NCBI RefSeq assembly: GCF_014641555.1
Contig: NZ_BMHY01000001.1
Location: 434,001-498,000 of the forward strand
Length of the DNA: 64,000 nucleotides
Reading direction: 5' to 3'
DNA from: Paenibacillus radicis (ex Gao et al. 2016)
Lineage (GTDB): Bacteria > Bacillota > Bacilli > Paenibacillales > Paenibacillaceae
Of the stretch, positions 36,321 through 44,623 are shown piece after piece. The position numbers and the translations under genes were made by a program. The notes under the pieces were generated by a model that was not told the origin of the DNA, searched no databases, and saw only the letters and a program-made list of their open reading frames with translations. Numbering within the stretch: the stretch's first letter is position 1; each line of letters starts with the position of its first letter.

Positions 36321-36767
36321 ATGAACATGACCAGCTATATTGTAATACTCATCATTGTTGTCGTATTAAGCTTAAGGGAGAGAGAAATTCGGCCATCCCG
36401 CTTATGGATAATGCCGGTTATTTTCACTTATATGGCTTTTTCTAACGTTAAGCATCTCGACTTGTCATTCGGCAGCTTGCTCTTATATCTGCTATGCCTA
36501 ATTATTGGACTTGCGCTAGGGGCATGGAGAGGCATACTGCAGAAAGTTCGTGTTAATCCGACTACCGGTAAAATCACTTCGCAGGGCTCTATCGCCGGCA
36601 TTATTATCTTTATTGCTGTCCTGTTAGTGCGGGTGTTTGCTGAATACTGGGGCGCCCATCATTCCTTCTTGTCCTTTAGCACCGCTTTGCTGTTTGTTCC
36701 GCTTGGCAGTGTAATCGCTCGGCGATATTTCGTGTACCAAAAGTATCGGCAGCTGGCTGCAAAGTAA
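36321..36767 (+). CDS. CcdC-like membrane protein (DUF1453)
   Basis: 148-residue integral membrane protein with four hydrophobic stretches, similar to the CcdC/DUF1453 family of Firmicutes, whose biochemical role is poorly known. The ATG at 36321 follows AAAGAGGAA; the open frame upstream to 36243 has no ribosome site. Motifs are SLREREIRPSRLWIMP, GLALGAWRGILQKVRVN and a C-terminal YFVYQKYRQL. It is a single gene between a terminator and the two-component system. Confidence 0.75.
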   Translation: MNMTSYIVILIIVVVLSLREREIRPSRLWIMPVIFTYMAFSNVKHLDLSFGSLLLYLLCLIIGLALGAWRGILQKVRVNPTTGKITSQGSIAGIIIFIAVLLVRVFAEYWGAHHSFLSFSTALLFVPLGSVIARRYFVYQKYRQLAAK

Positions 36768-36851
36768 TTACGCGAAGCATTCCTTGCTTCATTACTAGCG
36801 GTGATATAATGGGGTCAATATCCAACAATCAGTGAAGTAAGGGGAACGGCT

Positions 36852-36866
36852 ATGAAACGCCTATGA
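36852..36866 (+). CDS. Four-codon mini-ORF overlapping the kinase start
   Basis: The good ribosome site AAGGGGAACGG serves an ATG at 36852 that reads MKRL and stops at TGA 36864-36866. That stop overlaps the ATG of the kinase frame at 36863. This looks like termination-reinitiation or a start-site quirk; a sequencing frameshift is the alternative. Confidence 0.35.
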   Translation: MKRL

Positions 36867-38095
36867 CAATTATGTTCAAACTAATTAAACAGCATTCGCG
36901 AAAAATGATTTTAAGCATCATCCTGCTCTGTATTATGGCGGAAACCTCTATTCCCAAGCATCCGGCTGCGGGAATCATCCCGGCAGTTGCTGCCAGTCTT
37001 ATTTATTTGACTGTGCTTTGGCTGCCGGATAAGCGTTTCAGGCCACGTACTCGCAGTGTCATCGTCATTGGGACTTGGCTGTTGATGGCGTTGTATTGCA
37101 TTTGGTTCGATGCTTGGGGAACGGCGATTGCTTTCTCCTTCTTTATGACAGGCTATACCGCTTTCCGGTTTCCATTCGTCATGTCCGTTGGACAGACGGC
37201 TTTGTTTATTGCCGGGAACGCAATCGTCTTCTATATGCATGATGAGACCTTCAACAATATTTTGCTTTATTCGGTAATGCATGCAGGCGTTTACCTTTTA
37301 TTATGGAATGCGAGAATGAGGCGGGATACCAACCTCGCTAATAAAAGGCATTATGAGGAGCTGCAAAGTGTTTATGCTGAATTGGAACAGGCACATGCCA
37401 AACTGCAGCATACCCATCAGGAGCTTGAGGATGCGACCGTCCATTTGCTGCGTTATGCTGTTGTGGAGGAAAGAAGCCGGATTTCAAGGGATTTGCATGA
37501 CAGCATCGGTCATGGATTAACCTCCGTAATCGTTCAATTGCAAGCTTTGCCTTATATGATGAAAATGGATGCCGCTGAAGCGGAGCGTTCGCTGCAAACG
37601 GTACTGGAGGTAGCACGCCGCTGTCTGCAGGATGTACGTTCTGTTGTTCGTCAAATGGCTGTCGACGAGGCGGGACTGGGCTTAGTAGCATTGGAAAGTC
37701 TAGTCAAGCAGGTGCGAGAGCAAGCTTCGCTTTCTATTGAGCTGTTTGCTGCTGAGCCGGCTGCGGAGTGGCCGGTGGAAGTATCCGAGCTGCTGTACCG
37801 GGTGTTGCAGGAGGCTCTGACCAATGTTATTCGTCATGCGGAAGCTTCTCGAGTGGACATTGCAATCTCTGATGAAGCGGGGCACTTAACCATGATCGTG
37901 ACAGATAACGGAACTTGGACGGAGTCGTCTTCGTTAACGTCGGGCTTCGGCATGGCCAGCATGGAAGCCCGCTGTGAGAGAGCGGGAGGAGCGCTGCGGA
38001 TTGAACAGGCTGCTTCTCATGGCATGCGCCTGATTGTACAAGTGCCGCTGGCAGGTGCAGCGGGGGAAGCTGGAGGTGAACGAGTTAATGAGTGA
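36863..38095 (+). CDS. NarL-system sensor histidine kinase (HisKA_3 type)
   Basis: 410-residue sensor kinase. Several closely spaced hydrophobic helices fill residues 15-150 with almost no extracellular loop, as in intramembrane-sensing kinases. A coiled coil follows (about 155-190), then the HisKA_3 motif ERSRISRDLHDSIGHG with H212, and the ATPase with LYRVLQEALTNVIRHA and VTDNGTW. The C-terminus overlaps the response regulator by 8 bases. Stimulus unknown; LiaS/DesK-like envelope sensing is possible. Confidence 0.9.
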   Translation: MTIMFKLIKQHSRKMILSIILLCIMAETSIPKHPAAGIIPAVAASLIYLTVLWLPDKRFRPRTRSVIVIGTWLLMALYCIWFDAWGTAIAFSFFMTGYTAFRFPFVMSVGQTALFIAGNAIVFYMHDETFNNILLYSVMHAGVYLLLWNARMRRDTNLANKRHYEELQSVYAELEQAHAKLQHTHQELEDATVHLLRYAVVEERSRISRDLHDSIGHGLTSVIVQLQALPYMMKMDAAEAERSLQTVLEVARRCLQDVRSVVRQMAVDEAGLGLVALESLVKQVREQASLSIELFAAEPAAEWPVEVSELLYRVLQEALTNVIRHAEASRVDIAISDEAGHLTMIVTDNGTWTESSSLTSGFGMASMEARCERAGGALRIEQAASHGMRLIVQVPLAGAAGEAGGERVNE

Positions 38096-38777
38096 TGCGG
38101 CAATACGGGTGATCGTAGCCGATGATCAACAACTGGTCCGGCACGGGCTGCGTTATATCATCAATGCTCAAGACGATATGGAGCTTGCAGGAGAGGCGGA
38201 GAGCGGTGCGGAGGCTTTGCAGCTGGCCGCACAAGTTTGTCCCGATGTTGTACTGATGGACGTTCGGATGCCCGGCGGGAATGGCATCGAAGCGACACGG
38301 GAGATTATGCAGCTTCAACCGGATTGTAAGGTCGTAATATTAACGACCTTCGATCAGGAGGACTATGTCTATGAAGGCATTCGCGCAGGCGCAGTCGGTT
38401 ACTTGCTCAAGGACACAGCGCCAGACGAGCTGGTTCAAGCGGTTCGTGCTGCTTATCGTGGCGAGGCGATTTATCGTACGGCGATTGCGGCTAAAGTGAT
38501 TGGCCGCGCGATCCGGTCGAAGAGCGGAGATGAATTTGAGCTTGATGTTACAGGGAGCAGGAATGCCAGTGCCGCCGTCTTCGAACCTTTGACGGAGCGG
38601 GAAAGCGAGGTGCTGCAGCAGATGGCATACGGACTGCGAAATGAAGAGATCGCCTCTGCGCTCTATATTGGAGAAAGCACAGTCAAGACGCATGTTCATC
38701 GCATTTTGCAAAAGCTGGGCGCGGAGGATCGGACGCAAGCAGTCGTATTTGCGATTCGCAACCGGTTGGTCAAGTAG
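38088..38777 (+). CDS. NarL/LuxR-family response regulator
   Basis: 229-residue regulator starting at ATG 38088 inside the kinase end, with TGGAGGTGAA upstream. The receiver domain begins [16 protein letters not shown] with the phosphoacceptor Asp in [10 protein letters not shown] (D58) and conserved [10 protein letters not shown]. The C-terminal LuxR HTH reads [20 protein letters not shown] and [17 protein letters not shown]. It forms the cognate pair of the kinase at 36863; no linked target operon is obvious downstream. Confidence 0.94.
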   Translation: MSDAAIRVIVADDQQLVRHGLRYIINAQDDMELAGEAESGAEALQLAAQVCPDVVLMDVRMPGGNGIEATREIMQLQPDCKVVILTTFDQEDYVYEGIRAGAVGYLLKDTAPDELVQAVRAAYRGEAIYRTAIAAKVIGRAIRSKSGDEFELDVTGSRNASAAVFEPLTERESEVLQQMAYGLRNEEIASALYIGESTVKTHVHRILQKLGAEDRTQAVVFAIRNRLVK

Positions 38778-38974
38778 CGCAAGGGAAGGTGGGAGCTGTA
38801 CACGGATTCGCTGCGCGTTTTGGTTCATGTGGCCGTTCTTGATTCCCATTTGTTTATCGCTCTCACGATGAAAAAGAGATAGAATCTGCAAAATGTCACC
38901 CTGAACTCAAAACGCTCCGCTCACCCTATGCATTCAATCTGCCGCCAACATTCTGTTGCAGTGAATAACCGGTT

Positions 38975-39109
38975 CAAAATGTAAAAGTGCAGGTTGTGAG
39001 CCGCTTTTTTGACGATTTTTCGCTTCAAAATGCAAATGTGCATTTTGATTGGCCTAAAAAGCCTCTTTAGGGCGATAAAGGCCCATTTCAAATGTACTTT
39101 TACATTTTG
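38975..39109. repeat. Three ATGCAAAA-type hairpin repeat units (copy 2)
   Basis: The gap 38778-39301 contains no gene I can support. It carries units at 38975-38996, 39026-39050 and 39089-39109, spaced 51 and 63 bases as in the copy at 17719. The middle unit is the clean palindrome AAAATGCA-aatg-TGCATTTT and the last is AAATGTA-cttt-TACATTT. The sequences between units are also similar in the two copies (GAGCCG...GACGATTT and GGCGAT), so a ~135-base element is duplicated. Confidence 0.75.
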
Positions 39110-39301
39110 TTTCTCTGCTGACATGTGAAAAATAACATATGGAGCCGATTTCGCACCTGGACAGGTGGTACACACACAATAGAGGTTACTCTCCGGCTTT
39201 TTTTGCCCTTATAGTCCTCAATTCAAATGAGCGGTCAGCCGAGCAATACAGCGGGGTTAATTCTGAATGTCAGGCTTATAATAATCCTCCGCCTACATCG
39301 G

Positions 39302-40084
39302 TCAAGTCCTTCCGAAATGCTGCTTCAGCAGCTCCTTGTATCGCGCCTCCCCGATTTCTTCCTTCGTCATCGTTCCGTTCTCCCAAGTGGTAAAAGAATG
39401 GTCCGTCAGCGTCATGCTTCCTTCTTCGGTCAGCTTCATAATCAGTGGATCTTTATTGAAGACGGACAGCTCATGCTCTGCAATTAATTGCTGCAGCTCA
39501 TCTAAGTCAGTCACATCGGACAGGAGCATCCGGGAATCGAATACATAGCCTAGTTTCCAATCAGCGTCTTTATGCTTAACCTTGATCTCAAAGCGATAGT
39601 CGCCATGCTCGCTGTCCGTTTTTCGGATTCGAAATTCGCCATTAGACGTTTGTACAATTTCGCCGGTTAACGGAACAGGTGTTAAGGGTAAGTTGCCTCC
39701 AAAACCCGAATCAACTAGATATGTCTGGCCCTCATAGGTGAGAAGAATGGTGGCATGCGTTCTGCCGATGGACGTGAATTCCTTGGTCTCGTTATTAAAT
39801 ACAACTCCGCGCGTCATAACGACGTTAAAACCATTTTCCAGCAGGAAAAGATATAGCATCGAGTTGATCTCGTAGCAAAGGCCACCTTCTCCCTTCACGA
39901 CTATTTTATCCAGCAGGTTTTGTTTGGTAATGGTTTGGGTGTTTCGTTCCATGATGCGGAAGTTTTCGAACGGTATCGTCTTCGCCGCCATCTCCAAGAC
40001 AAGGGACAAATCCTCGAAATTGATCTTGTGGTCTGCGGGAAACCCGATTCTGCTGCGGAACAATTCATTTAGTTGTTCATTCAT
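39302..40084 (-). CDS. Arylamine N-acetyltransferase
   Basis: 260-residue cytosolic enzyme that transfers acetyl from acetyl-CoA to arylamines or related amines. The catalytic triad is intact: Cys in GEGGLCYEIN (C70), His in GRTHATILL (H110) and Asp in YLVDSGFGG (D125); PFENF is also characteristic. The length is standard for bacterial NATs. It is transcribed away from the MocR-type regulator at 40232, and the dyad between them suggests regulation by that protein. Confidence 0.93.
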   Translation of the reverse strand: MNEQLNELFRSRIGFPADHKINFEDLSLVLEMAAKTIPFENFRIMERNTQTITKQNLLDKIVVKGEGGLCYEINSMLYLFLLENGFNVVMTRGVVFNNETKEFTSIGRTHATILLTYEGQTYLVDSGFGGNLPLTPVPLTGEIVQTSNGEFRIRKTDSEHGDYRFEIKVKHKDADWKLGYVFDSRMLLSDVTDLDELQQLIAEHELSVFNKDPLIMKLTEEGSMTLTDHSFTTWENGTMTKEEIGEARYKELLKQHFGRT

Positions 40085-40172
40085 CGTTGTACCTCCGGTC
40101 TCAATCTGTTGTATTGCTTGTTACCTTAAGTTTAGAGGAGTTTGTCGGCTTGAACCATAAGGAATTGATCTG

Positions 40173-40188
40173 ACTGTATCGGTACAGT
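40173..40188. promoter_or_regulatory. Dyad operator between NAT and MocR genes
   Basis: ACTGTATCGGTACAGT is an inverted repeat (ACTGTA-tcgg-TACAGT) centred between the divergent genes. It is a likely site for the MocR-type regulator. Confidence 0.6.
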
Positions 40189-40231
40189 TGAAAGTTGTTT
40201 ATACTAGTGATAACGGGAGAAAGGAGCGGCT

Positions 40232-41572
40232 ATGAAAAAATATTTGGCAATTATAACGGATATGGAACAGCAAATCGCAGACGGAGCATTCAAGCAGGGA
40301 CAGAAGCTGCCTTCCGTCCGCAGCGCCGCAAAGACATATGGCTGCAGCGTCAGTACGGTCATCCGAGCTTATGAAGAGCTGGAGCGTCGTCATGCGATCT
40401 ATTCGATCCCGCAAAGCGGCTACTATGTCGTGGAGAAGGCAGCGGGTAAACCGGCCGATGCAGACAGTGAGATCATTGATTTTTCATCGGCGTCTCCGGA
40501 TCTGAATGTGTTTCCATACTTGGACTTTCAACATTGCCTGAACAAGGCTATCGATACCTACAAATACAACCTGTTCACCTACGGTGAATCGAAGGGACTC
40601 GATAAGCTTAGGCTGACCCTCGCCTCTCATTTGGCGAATGATCAAATATTTGCAACGGCCGATCGGATTGTTGTCACTTCCGGAGTGCAGCAAGCGCTTG
40701 AAATATTGGCGAAAATGCCCTTTCCCAACGGCAACTCGGTCATCTTGGTGGAGCAGCCAAGTTACGATATCTATTTGCATTTTCTGGAGACGGAAGGGCT
40801 CCCTGTGAGCGGGATTGCCCGTTCGGCAGAAGGCATCGATTTACAGGAGCTGGAGGAGCGATTCGGTTCGGGCGGCATCAAGTTTTTCTACACGATGTCT
40901 CGCTACCATAATCCGCTCGGTACTTCCCTTCGTGTGGAGGAAAGGAAGAAAATCGCCGAATTGGCCTCCAAATACAACGTATATATTGTGGAAGACGATT
41001 ATATGGCTGACCTGGGTCAGGAGCAGACATTTGATCCTATTTATGCGTATAACGAAAGCGGACATGTCATCTATTTGAAAAGTTTTTCGAAAATTATTTT
41101 TCCAGGGCTGCGGCTTGGCGCAGCGGTGATGCCGGAGAATATGCTTGCTGTTTTTCACACTTACAAAAGCTATGCAGACACCTCGCTGCTGTCCCAAGCT
41201 GCGCTGGAGGTGTATATTAAAAACGGCATGTACGAACGGCATAAGCGTAAAATATATAGCCAATATACGCCTAAAATCGCGCAATTGATTCAGTCTCTGG
41301 ACCGCTACGATGAGCGCGGAATGATTCAATTAGCCCGCGAGAGTGCAGGAATCCATACGATGTTCAAGCTTCCGAGAACTGTTAATTTGGACATTCTGGC
41401 AGGCCGGCTTGCAGCTAGAAAGATTAGCGTCGTCACCAGCCGAAAGTTTTATCTGTCCGATTATTTGGAGCGGGACAAGTTTTTGCGAATCAGCATCTCT
41501 CGGGCCCGTCTTGAGCAGATTGACGAAGGCGTGAAAGCTATCGTTGAGGAAACGAGACGAGCTGATAGTTGA
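40232..41572 (+). CDS. MocR-type (GntR/aminotransferase) transcriptional regulator
   Basis: 446-residue PLP-dependent regulator, with AAAGGAGCGG before the start. The N-terminal winged HTH (about 1-75) reads KLPSVRSAAKTYGCSVSTVI; the rest is a class I aminotransferase fold with the PLP Schiff-base Lys in SFSKIIFPGLRLG (K287) and the Asp-containing VEDDYMADLG. Such proteins use a PLP adduct to control genes, often those next to them. The divergent arylamine N-acetyltransferase and the dyad at 40173 are the probable target. Confidence 0.93.
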   Translation: MKKYLAIITDMEQQIADGAFKQGQKLPSVRSAAKTYGCSVSTVIRAYEELERRHAIYSIPQSGYYVVEKAAGKPADADSEIIDFSSASPDLNVFPYLDFQHCLNKAIDTYKYNLFTYGESKGLDKLRLTLASHLANDQIFATADRIVVTSGVQQALEILAKMPFPNGNSVILVEQPSYDIYLHFLETEGLPVSGIARSAEGIDLQELEERFGSGGIKFFYTMSRYHNPLGTSLRVEERKKIAELASKYNVYIVEDDYMADLGQEQTFDPIYAYNESGHVIYLKSFSKIIFPGLRLGAAVMPENMLAVFHTYKSYADTSLLSQAALEVYIKNGMYERHKRKIYSQYTPKIAQLIQSLDRYDERGMIQLARESAGIHTMFKLPRTVNLDILAGRLAARKISVVTSRKFYLSDYLERDKFLRISISRARLEQIDEGVKAIVEETRRADS

Positions 41573-41620
41573 AAAAGCGACGGGGTTGGACTAAGATGGA
41601 TAAGAAAAGGATGTGGGCAG

Positions 41621-42082
41621 ATGGCGAATCAGGAACAGAGTAACAACAGCTTGACTTACGAGATCCAGATTAAAGCGAAGCCAGAACACGTATGGAAGGC
41701 CATCACTACTTCGGAGGGTACGCAGGCTACGCTTTTCGGATGCAGTATTGAATCTACCTTCGAGCCGGGAGCCAGAATTGAATTCCGAGGAGCGGGACCG
41801 GACGGCGATCATACCTTGCATGTGTACGGTTTTGTCCGTTCGTTCAAACCGTTTGCTGAATTTTCTTATGAACAACATCCTGCCCCCGCCTACAATGAGA
41901 ATCACGAAACGGTCTATTGTGATATGACTTTTAAATTAAACGTTGCGGATGCCGGTACAACTCGTCTGGAGCTAACTTGCATTTGGACGGACGGGAATCC
42001 CGGTTATGAACATGCAAAAGCCGATTTTCCTGCTTCTGAATATATGGATGCGATTAAAAGCTTTGCTGAATCATTAACGTAG
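41621..42082 (+). CDS. SRPBCC/AHSA1 domain protein
   Basis: 153-residue START-like helix-grip protein of the AHSA1 group. Typical features are YEIQIKAKPEHVWKAITTSE at the start and the closing segment DAIKSFAESL. Members bind hydrophobic ligands or act with Hsp90; most in Bacilli are uncharacterised. It is a single gene between the MocR regulator and the ABC-F leader region. Confidence 0.85.
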   Translation: MANQEQSNNSLTYEIQIKAKPEHVWKAITTSEGTQATLFGCSIESTFEPGARIEFRGAGPDGDHTLHVYGFVRSFKPFAEFSYEQHPAPAYNENHETVYCDMTFKLNVADAGTTRLELTCIWTDGNPGYEHAKADFPASEYMDAIKSFAESLT

Positions 42083-42095
42083 TCTACATAAAGAT

Positions 42096-42125
42096 TTGTC
42101 ATCATCGCTGTCGCTATGTTATAGT
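42096..42125 (+). promoter_or_regulatory. Promoter of the ABC-F leader transcript
   Basis: TTGTCA at 42096-42101, an 18-base spacer and TATAGT at 42120-42125, ending 31 bases before the leader ORF start. Confidence 0.6.
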
Positions 42126-42156
42126 GTACCTAATTATATTGAAGGGGGTGAGGTAG

Positions 42157-42300
42157 GTGAATCACGAATTGGTTAACAACCGTATAAGCCAGCTTCCAGT
42201 TGCAATGTCTGGCATTACTCATACGTTTCTTGCGAACGGGATCAGTCTGTCTATAAATGACTATACGTTTGAACCATTCGCGAGAAGACGCCTACCTTAA
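42157..42300 (+). CDS. 47-residue leader peptide ORF upstream of ABC-F gene
   Basis: A GTG at 42157, well placed after GAAGGGGGTGAGG, opens 47 codons, ending TAA at 42298-42300. It reads MNHELVNNRISQLPVAMSGI at its start and EPFARRRLP at its end. It resembles no protein known to me. It lies between a promoter and an intrinsic terminator that precedes an ABC-F gene, the arrangement of antibiotic-sensing leader peptides in which ribosome stalling permits read-through. Confidence 0.6.
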   Translation: MNHELVNNRISQLPVAMSGITHTFLANGISLSINDYTFEPFARRRLP

Positions 42301-42325
42301 CCACAACGGATGTTTGTATCCTAAA

Positions 42326-42358
42326 GGGTCGCGGGCTTGTTGCCGCGGCTCTTTTTTT
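42326..42358 (+). terminator. Attenuator terminator in the ABC-F 5' leader
   Basis: GGGTCGCGG at 42326-42334 pairs with CCGCGGCTC at 42343-42351 (two wobbles), followed by seven T residues, 42 bases before the ABC-F start. Its position after a leader ORF makes it an attenuator, not an end of a gene. Confidence 0.75.
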
Positions 42359-42400
42359 GTGTACCGTGGGGTCTTCCGATCTAATAGGAGGCTCTTTACT

Positions 42401-44350
42401 ATGATAATTGTAACGATGCAACAATTGAATAAATACCATGCCGCAAACCTGGTGCTGGACGGCATTTCACTGCAAATTCAAGAAGGCGGCAAGTATGGTT
42501 TAATTGGACAAAACGGCAGCGGAAAATCTACTTTGCTCCGTCTGATTGCCGGTCATGAACAGGCGGATGGTGGAATGCTCGCCATTCGCAAGGGACTGCA
42601 AATCGGCTATTTGCCGCAAATCCCTTCGGCGTTCGATAAACTGACGGTTTATGAAACGCTCGCCTACGGCTGCCGGGACCTTCTCGCTATAAAGCGGGAA
42701 ATGACGTTGCTGGAGGAGCGTTTGTCCAGTTCTGGGGAAGCAGGCGAGGGGGAAGCGCTGGAGCGGCTGCTTCGTTCTTATGCCTCTGCGCAAGAAAGGT
42801 TTGAACGCGGCGGAGGCTATGAAATGGATGTGCGCATCGACCAAGTGGCAAGCGGTCTGCAAATCGATCGCGGCAATGACCATCGTCCGTTCACAAGTTT
42901 GTCTGGAGGAGAAAAGACCCGTATCGTCCTGGCCTCCCAATTAATTACCCGCCCGGAGCTGCTGCTGCTCGATGAGCCGACAAATCATCTGGATCTGAAA
43001 GGGCTGGAATGGCTGGAGCAGTATTTGAGCCGGTACGAAGGCACTTGCATCATCGTATCGCATGACCGCTATTTTCTGGATGCAGCGACTGATCGAACGA
43101 TTGAGCTGGAGGATGGGGGAGCTCAGCTATACCCGGTCAGCTACAGCGGGTATGTCATTGAAAAAGAACAGCTGCTGCTGCAGCAATTTGCACAATATCA
43201 GGAGCAGCAGAAGCTCTTGAAAAAAATGAAGGAGTCCATTCGTCAGTTAGAGGAATGGGGACGGGTTGGGGGCAATGAAAAGTTTTTCAAACGGGCGGCC
43301 TCTATACGCAGATCGCTGGAGAAGATGGAGACGGTCAAACGGCCTCAATTAAATAGAAAAACAGCCAACTTCGAGCTGTCTCCCCTTGATCGTTCGGCCC
43401 GTATCGTCATTGCCTTTGAGGATATCCGAAAAAGCTTCGGGGAACGCGCTTTATTAAAGGGAGCGGAAGGCCGTCTGTTTTACGGGGAGCGGGTTGTGCT
43501 GCTAGGAGAAAACGGAAGCGGCAAATCGACGTTGTTCAAGCTCATTCAAGGCATGGAAGTACCGGATGAGGGGAGCGTCACGCTCGGCTCTCGCGTAGAG
43601 ATTGGTTATCTGGCCCAGCAAGAGTCAGTAAGCGATAGCAAGCAGACGCTGCTCGACTACTTCCGGACAGAAGGCAAATACGAAGAGGGAGAGGCTAGAA
43701 ATGTACTTGCCGGATATTTATTTTATGGCAATGACGTTTTTAAGCCGCTTTCCGCGCTTTCCGGCGGTGAATGGTCCCGGCTGCGGTTAGCACTCATTGT
43801 AAGCCGCAATCCTAATCTGCTGCTGCTCGATGAGCCGACGAATCATCTGGATATCGATTCAAGAGAGGCGCTGGAGAAGGCGCTGGACGATTTTCCCGGA
43901 ACGGTGCTGGCGATATCGCATGACCGCTACTTCATTAACCGCCTGGCGGAGCGGGTATGGGAGCTGAATGCCGGCCAAGTAAGTTCCTACCTTGGCAATT
44001 ATGACGCGTATAGCGAGCAGAGGGGACGGGAAGCGGCTCGAATTGCAGAGAGTGTCCCTTCTTTACCTTCGTTGCCTTCGATGAATGCAACTGCTGACAA
44101 AGGGCGAAGGTCCAGTGGGATAGGCAGCACCGGAGTGAAGTCAGACAAAGGCAATGACCGGAGCCTTTCTCAGCTTGAACTTGAAATTGCCTCCTTGGAG
44201 GCAAAGCTGGCTCAGTCGGATGAAGCATTGAATGCTATGGCGGGTGAAACCGATTCGGTGCTGCTGGAAGAAGAGTGGAGAAAGCGGGAAGCGCTGGCCT
44301 CCTCGCTGGATCAGCGGATGGAGGAATGGCTGGCGCTTTCCGGCGAATAA
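42401..44350 (+). CDS. ABC-F family ribosomal protection ATPase
   Basis: 649-residue cytosolic twin-ABC protein without membrane helices. ATG 42401 follows TAGGAGG; the frame upstream is the leader region. ABC1 has GQNGSGKSTLL, LSGGEKTR and LLLDEPTNHLDL; ABC2 has GENGSGKSTLF, LSGGEWSRLRL and LLLDEPTNHLDI. A long basic interdomain linker (about 250-340) would reach the ribosomal P site, and a charged coiled-coil tail follows ABC2. Antibiotic-resistance members (Msr, Vga, Lsa, VmlR types) displace macrolides, lincosamides, pleuromutilins or streptogramins. The attenuated leader supports a resistance role. Confidence 0.9.
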   Translation: MIIVTMQQLNKYHAANLVLDGISLQIQEGGKYGLIGQNGSGKSTLLRLIAGHEQADGGMLAIRKGLQIGYLPQIPSAFDKLTVYETLAYGCRDLLAIKREMTLLEERLSSSGEAGEGEALERLLRSYASAQERFERGGGYEMDVRIDQVASGLQIDRGNDHRPFTSLSGGEKTRIVLASQLITRPELLLLDEPTNHLDLKGLEWLEQYLSRYEGTCIIVSHDRYFLDAATDRTIELEDGGAQLYPVSYSGYVIEKEQLLLQQFAQYQEQQKLLKKMKESIRQLEEWGRVGGNEKFFKRAASIRRSLEKMETVKRPQLNRKTANFELSPLDRSARIVIAFEDIRKSFGERALLKGAEGRLFYGERVVLLGENGSGKSTLFKLIQGMEVPDEGSVTLGSRVEIGYLAQQESVSDSKQTLLDYFRTEGKYEEGEARNVLAGYLFYGNDVFKPLSALSGGEWSRLRLALIVSRNPNLLLLDEPTNHLDIDSREALEKALDDFPGTVLAISHDRYFINRLAERVWELNAGQVSSYLGNYDAYSEQRGREAARIAESVPSLPSLPSMNATADKGRRSSGIGSTGVKSDKGNDRSLSQLELEIASLEAKLAQSDEALNAMAGETDSVLLEEEWRKREALASSLDQRMEEWLALSGE

Positions 44351-44381
44351 TCGGCAGGAGCAAGAGCAAGAACAAGAGCAG

Positions 44382-44410
44382 GCTGGCCCCGGAAAGGGGC
44401 CGGCTTTTTA
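44382..44410 (+). terminator. Intrinsic terminator after ABC-F gene
   Basis: GCTGGCCCC at 44382-44390 pairs with GGGGCCGGC at 44396-44404 (one wobble) around GGAAA, followed by TTTTTA. Confidence 0.85.
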
Positions 44411-44585
44411 TACAATTAAATCGGGGTGTTGGCCGTTAAATGAACATTAGCATTTACATCGCTAGTGTTCGTTTATTTCACTGGGAAGCAACTGCGGAAT
44501 GAAAGAAGGACGAACTGTTATTTTCGGCTATGAATTGGTGAATGTTAGCATATATTGCGGCGGAAGGTTTTTATATAATTTTATT

Positions 44586-44599
44586 TGTAAGCGCTTGCA
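44586..44599 (+). promoter_or_regulatory. cre (CcpA) site before secreted glycosidase
   Basis: TGTAAGCGCTTGCA matches the cre consensus TGWNANCGNTNWCA except one half-site base and lies 25 bases before the start, so glucose would repress the gene. Confidence 0.75.
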
Positions 44600-44623
44600 A
44601 AATAACGAAATGGAGGCTTGATA

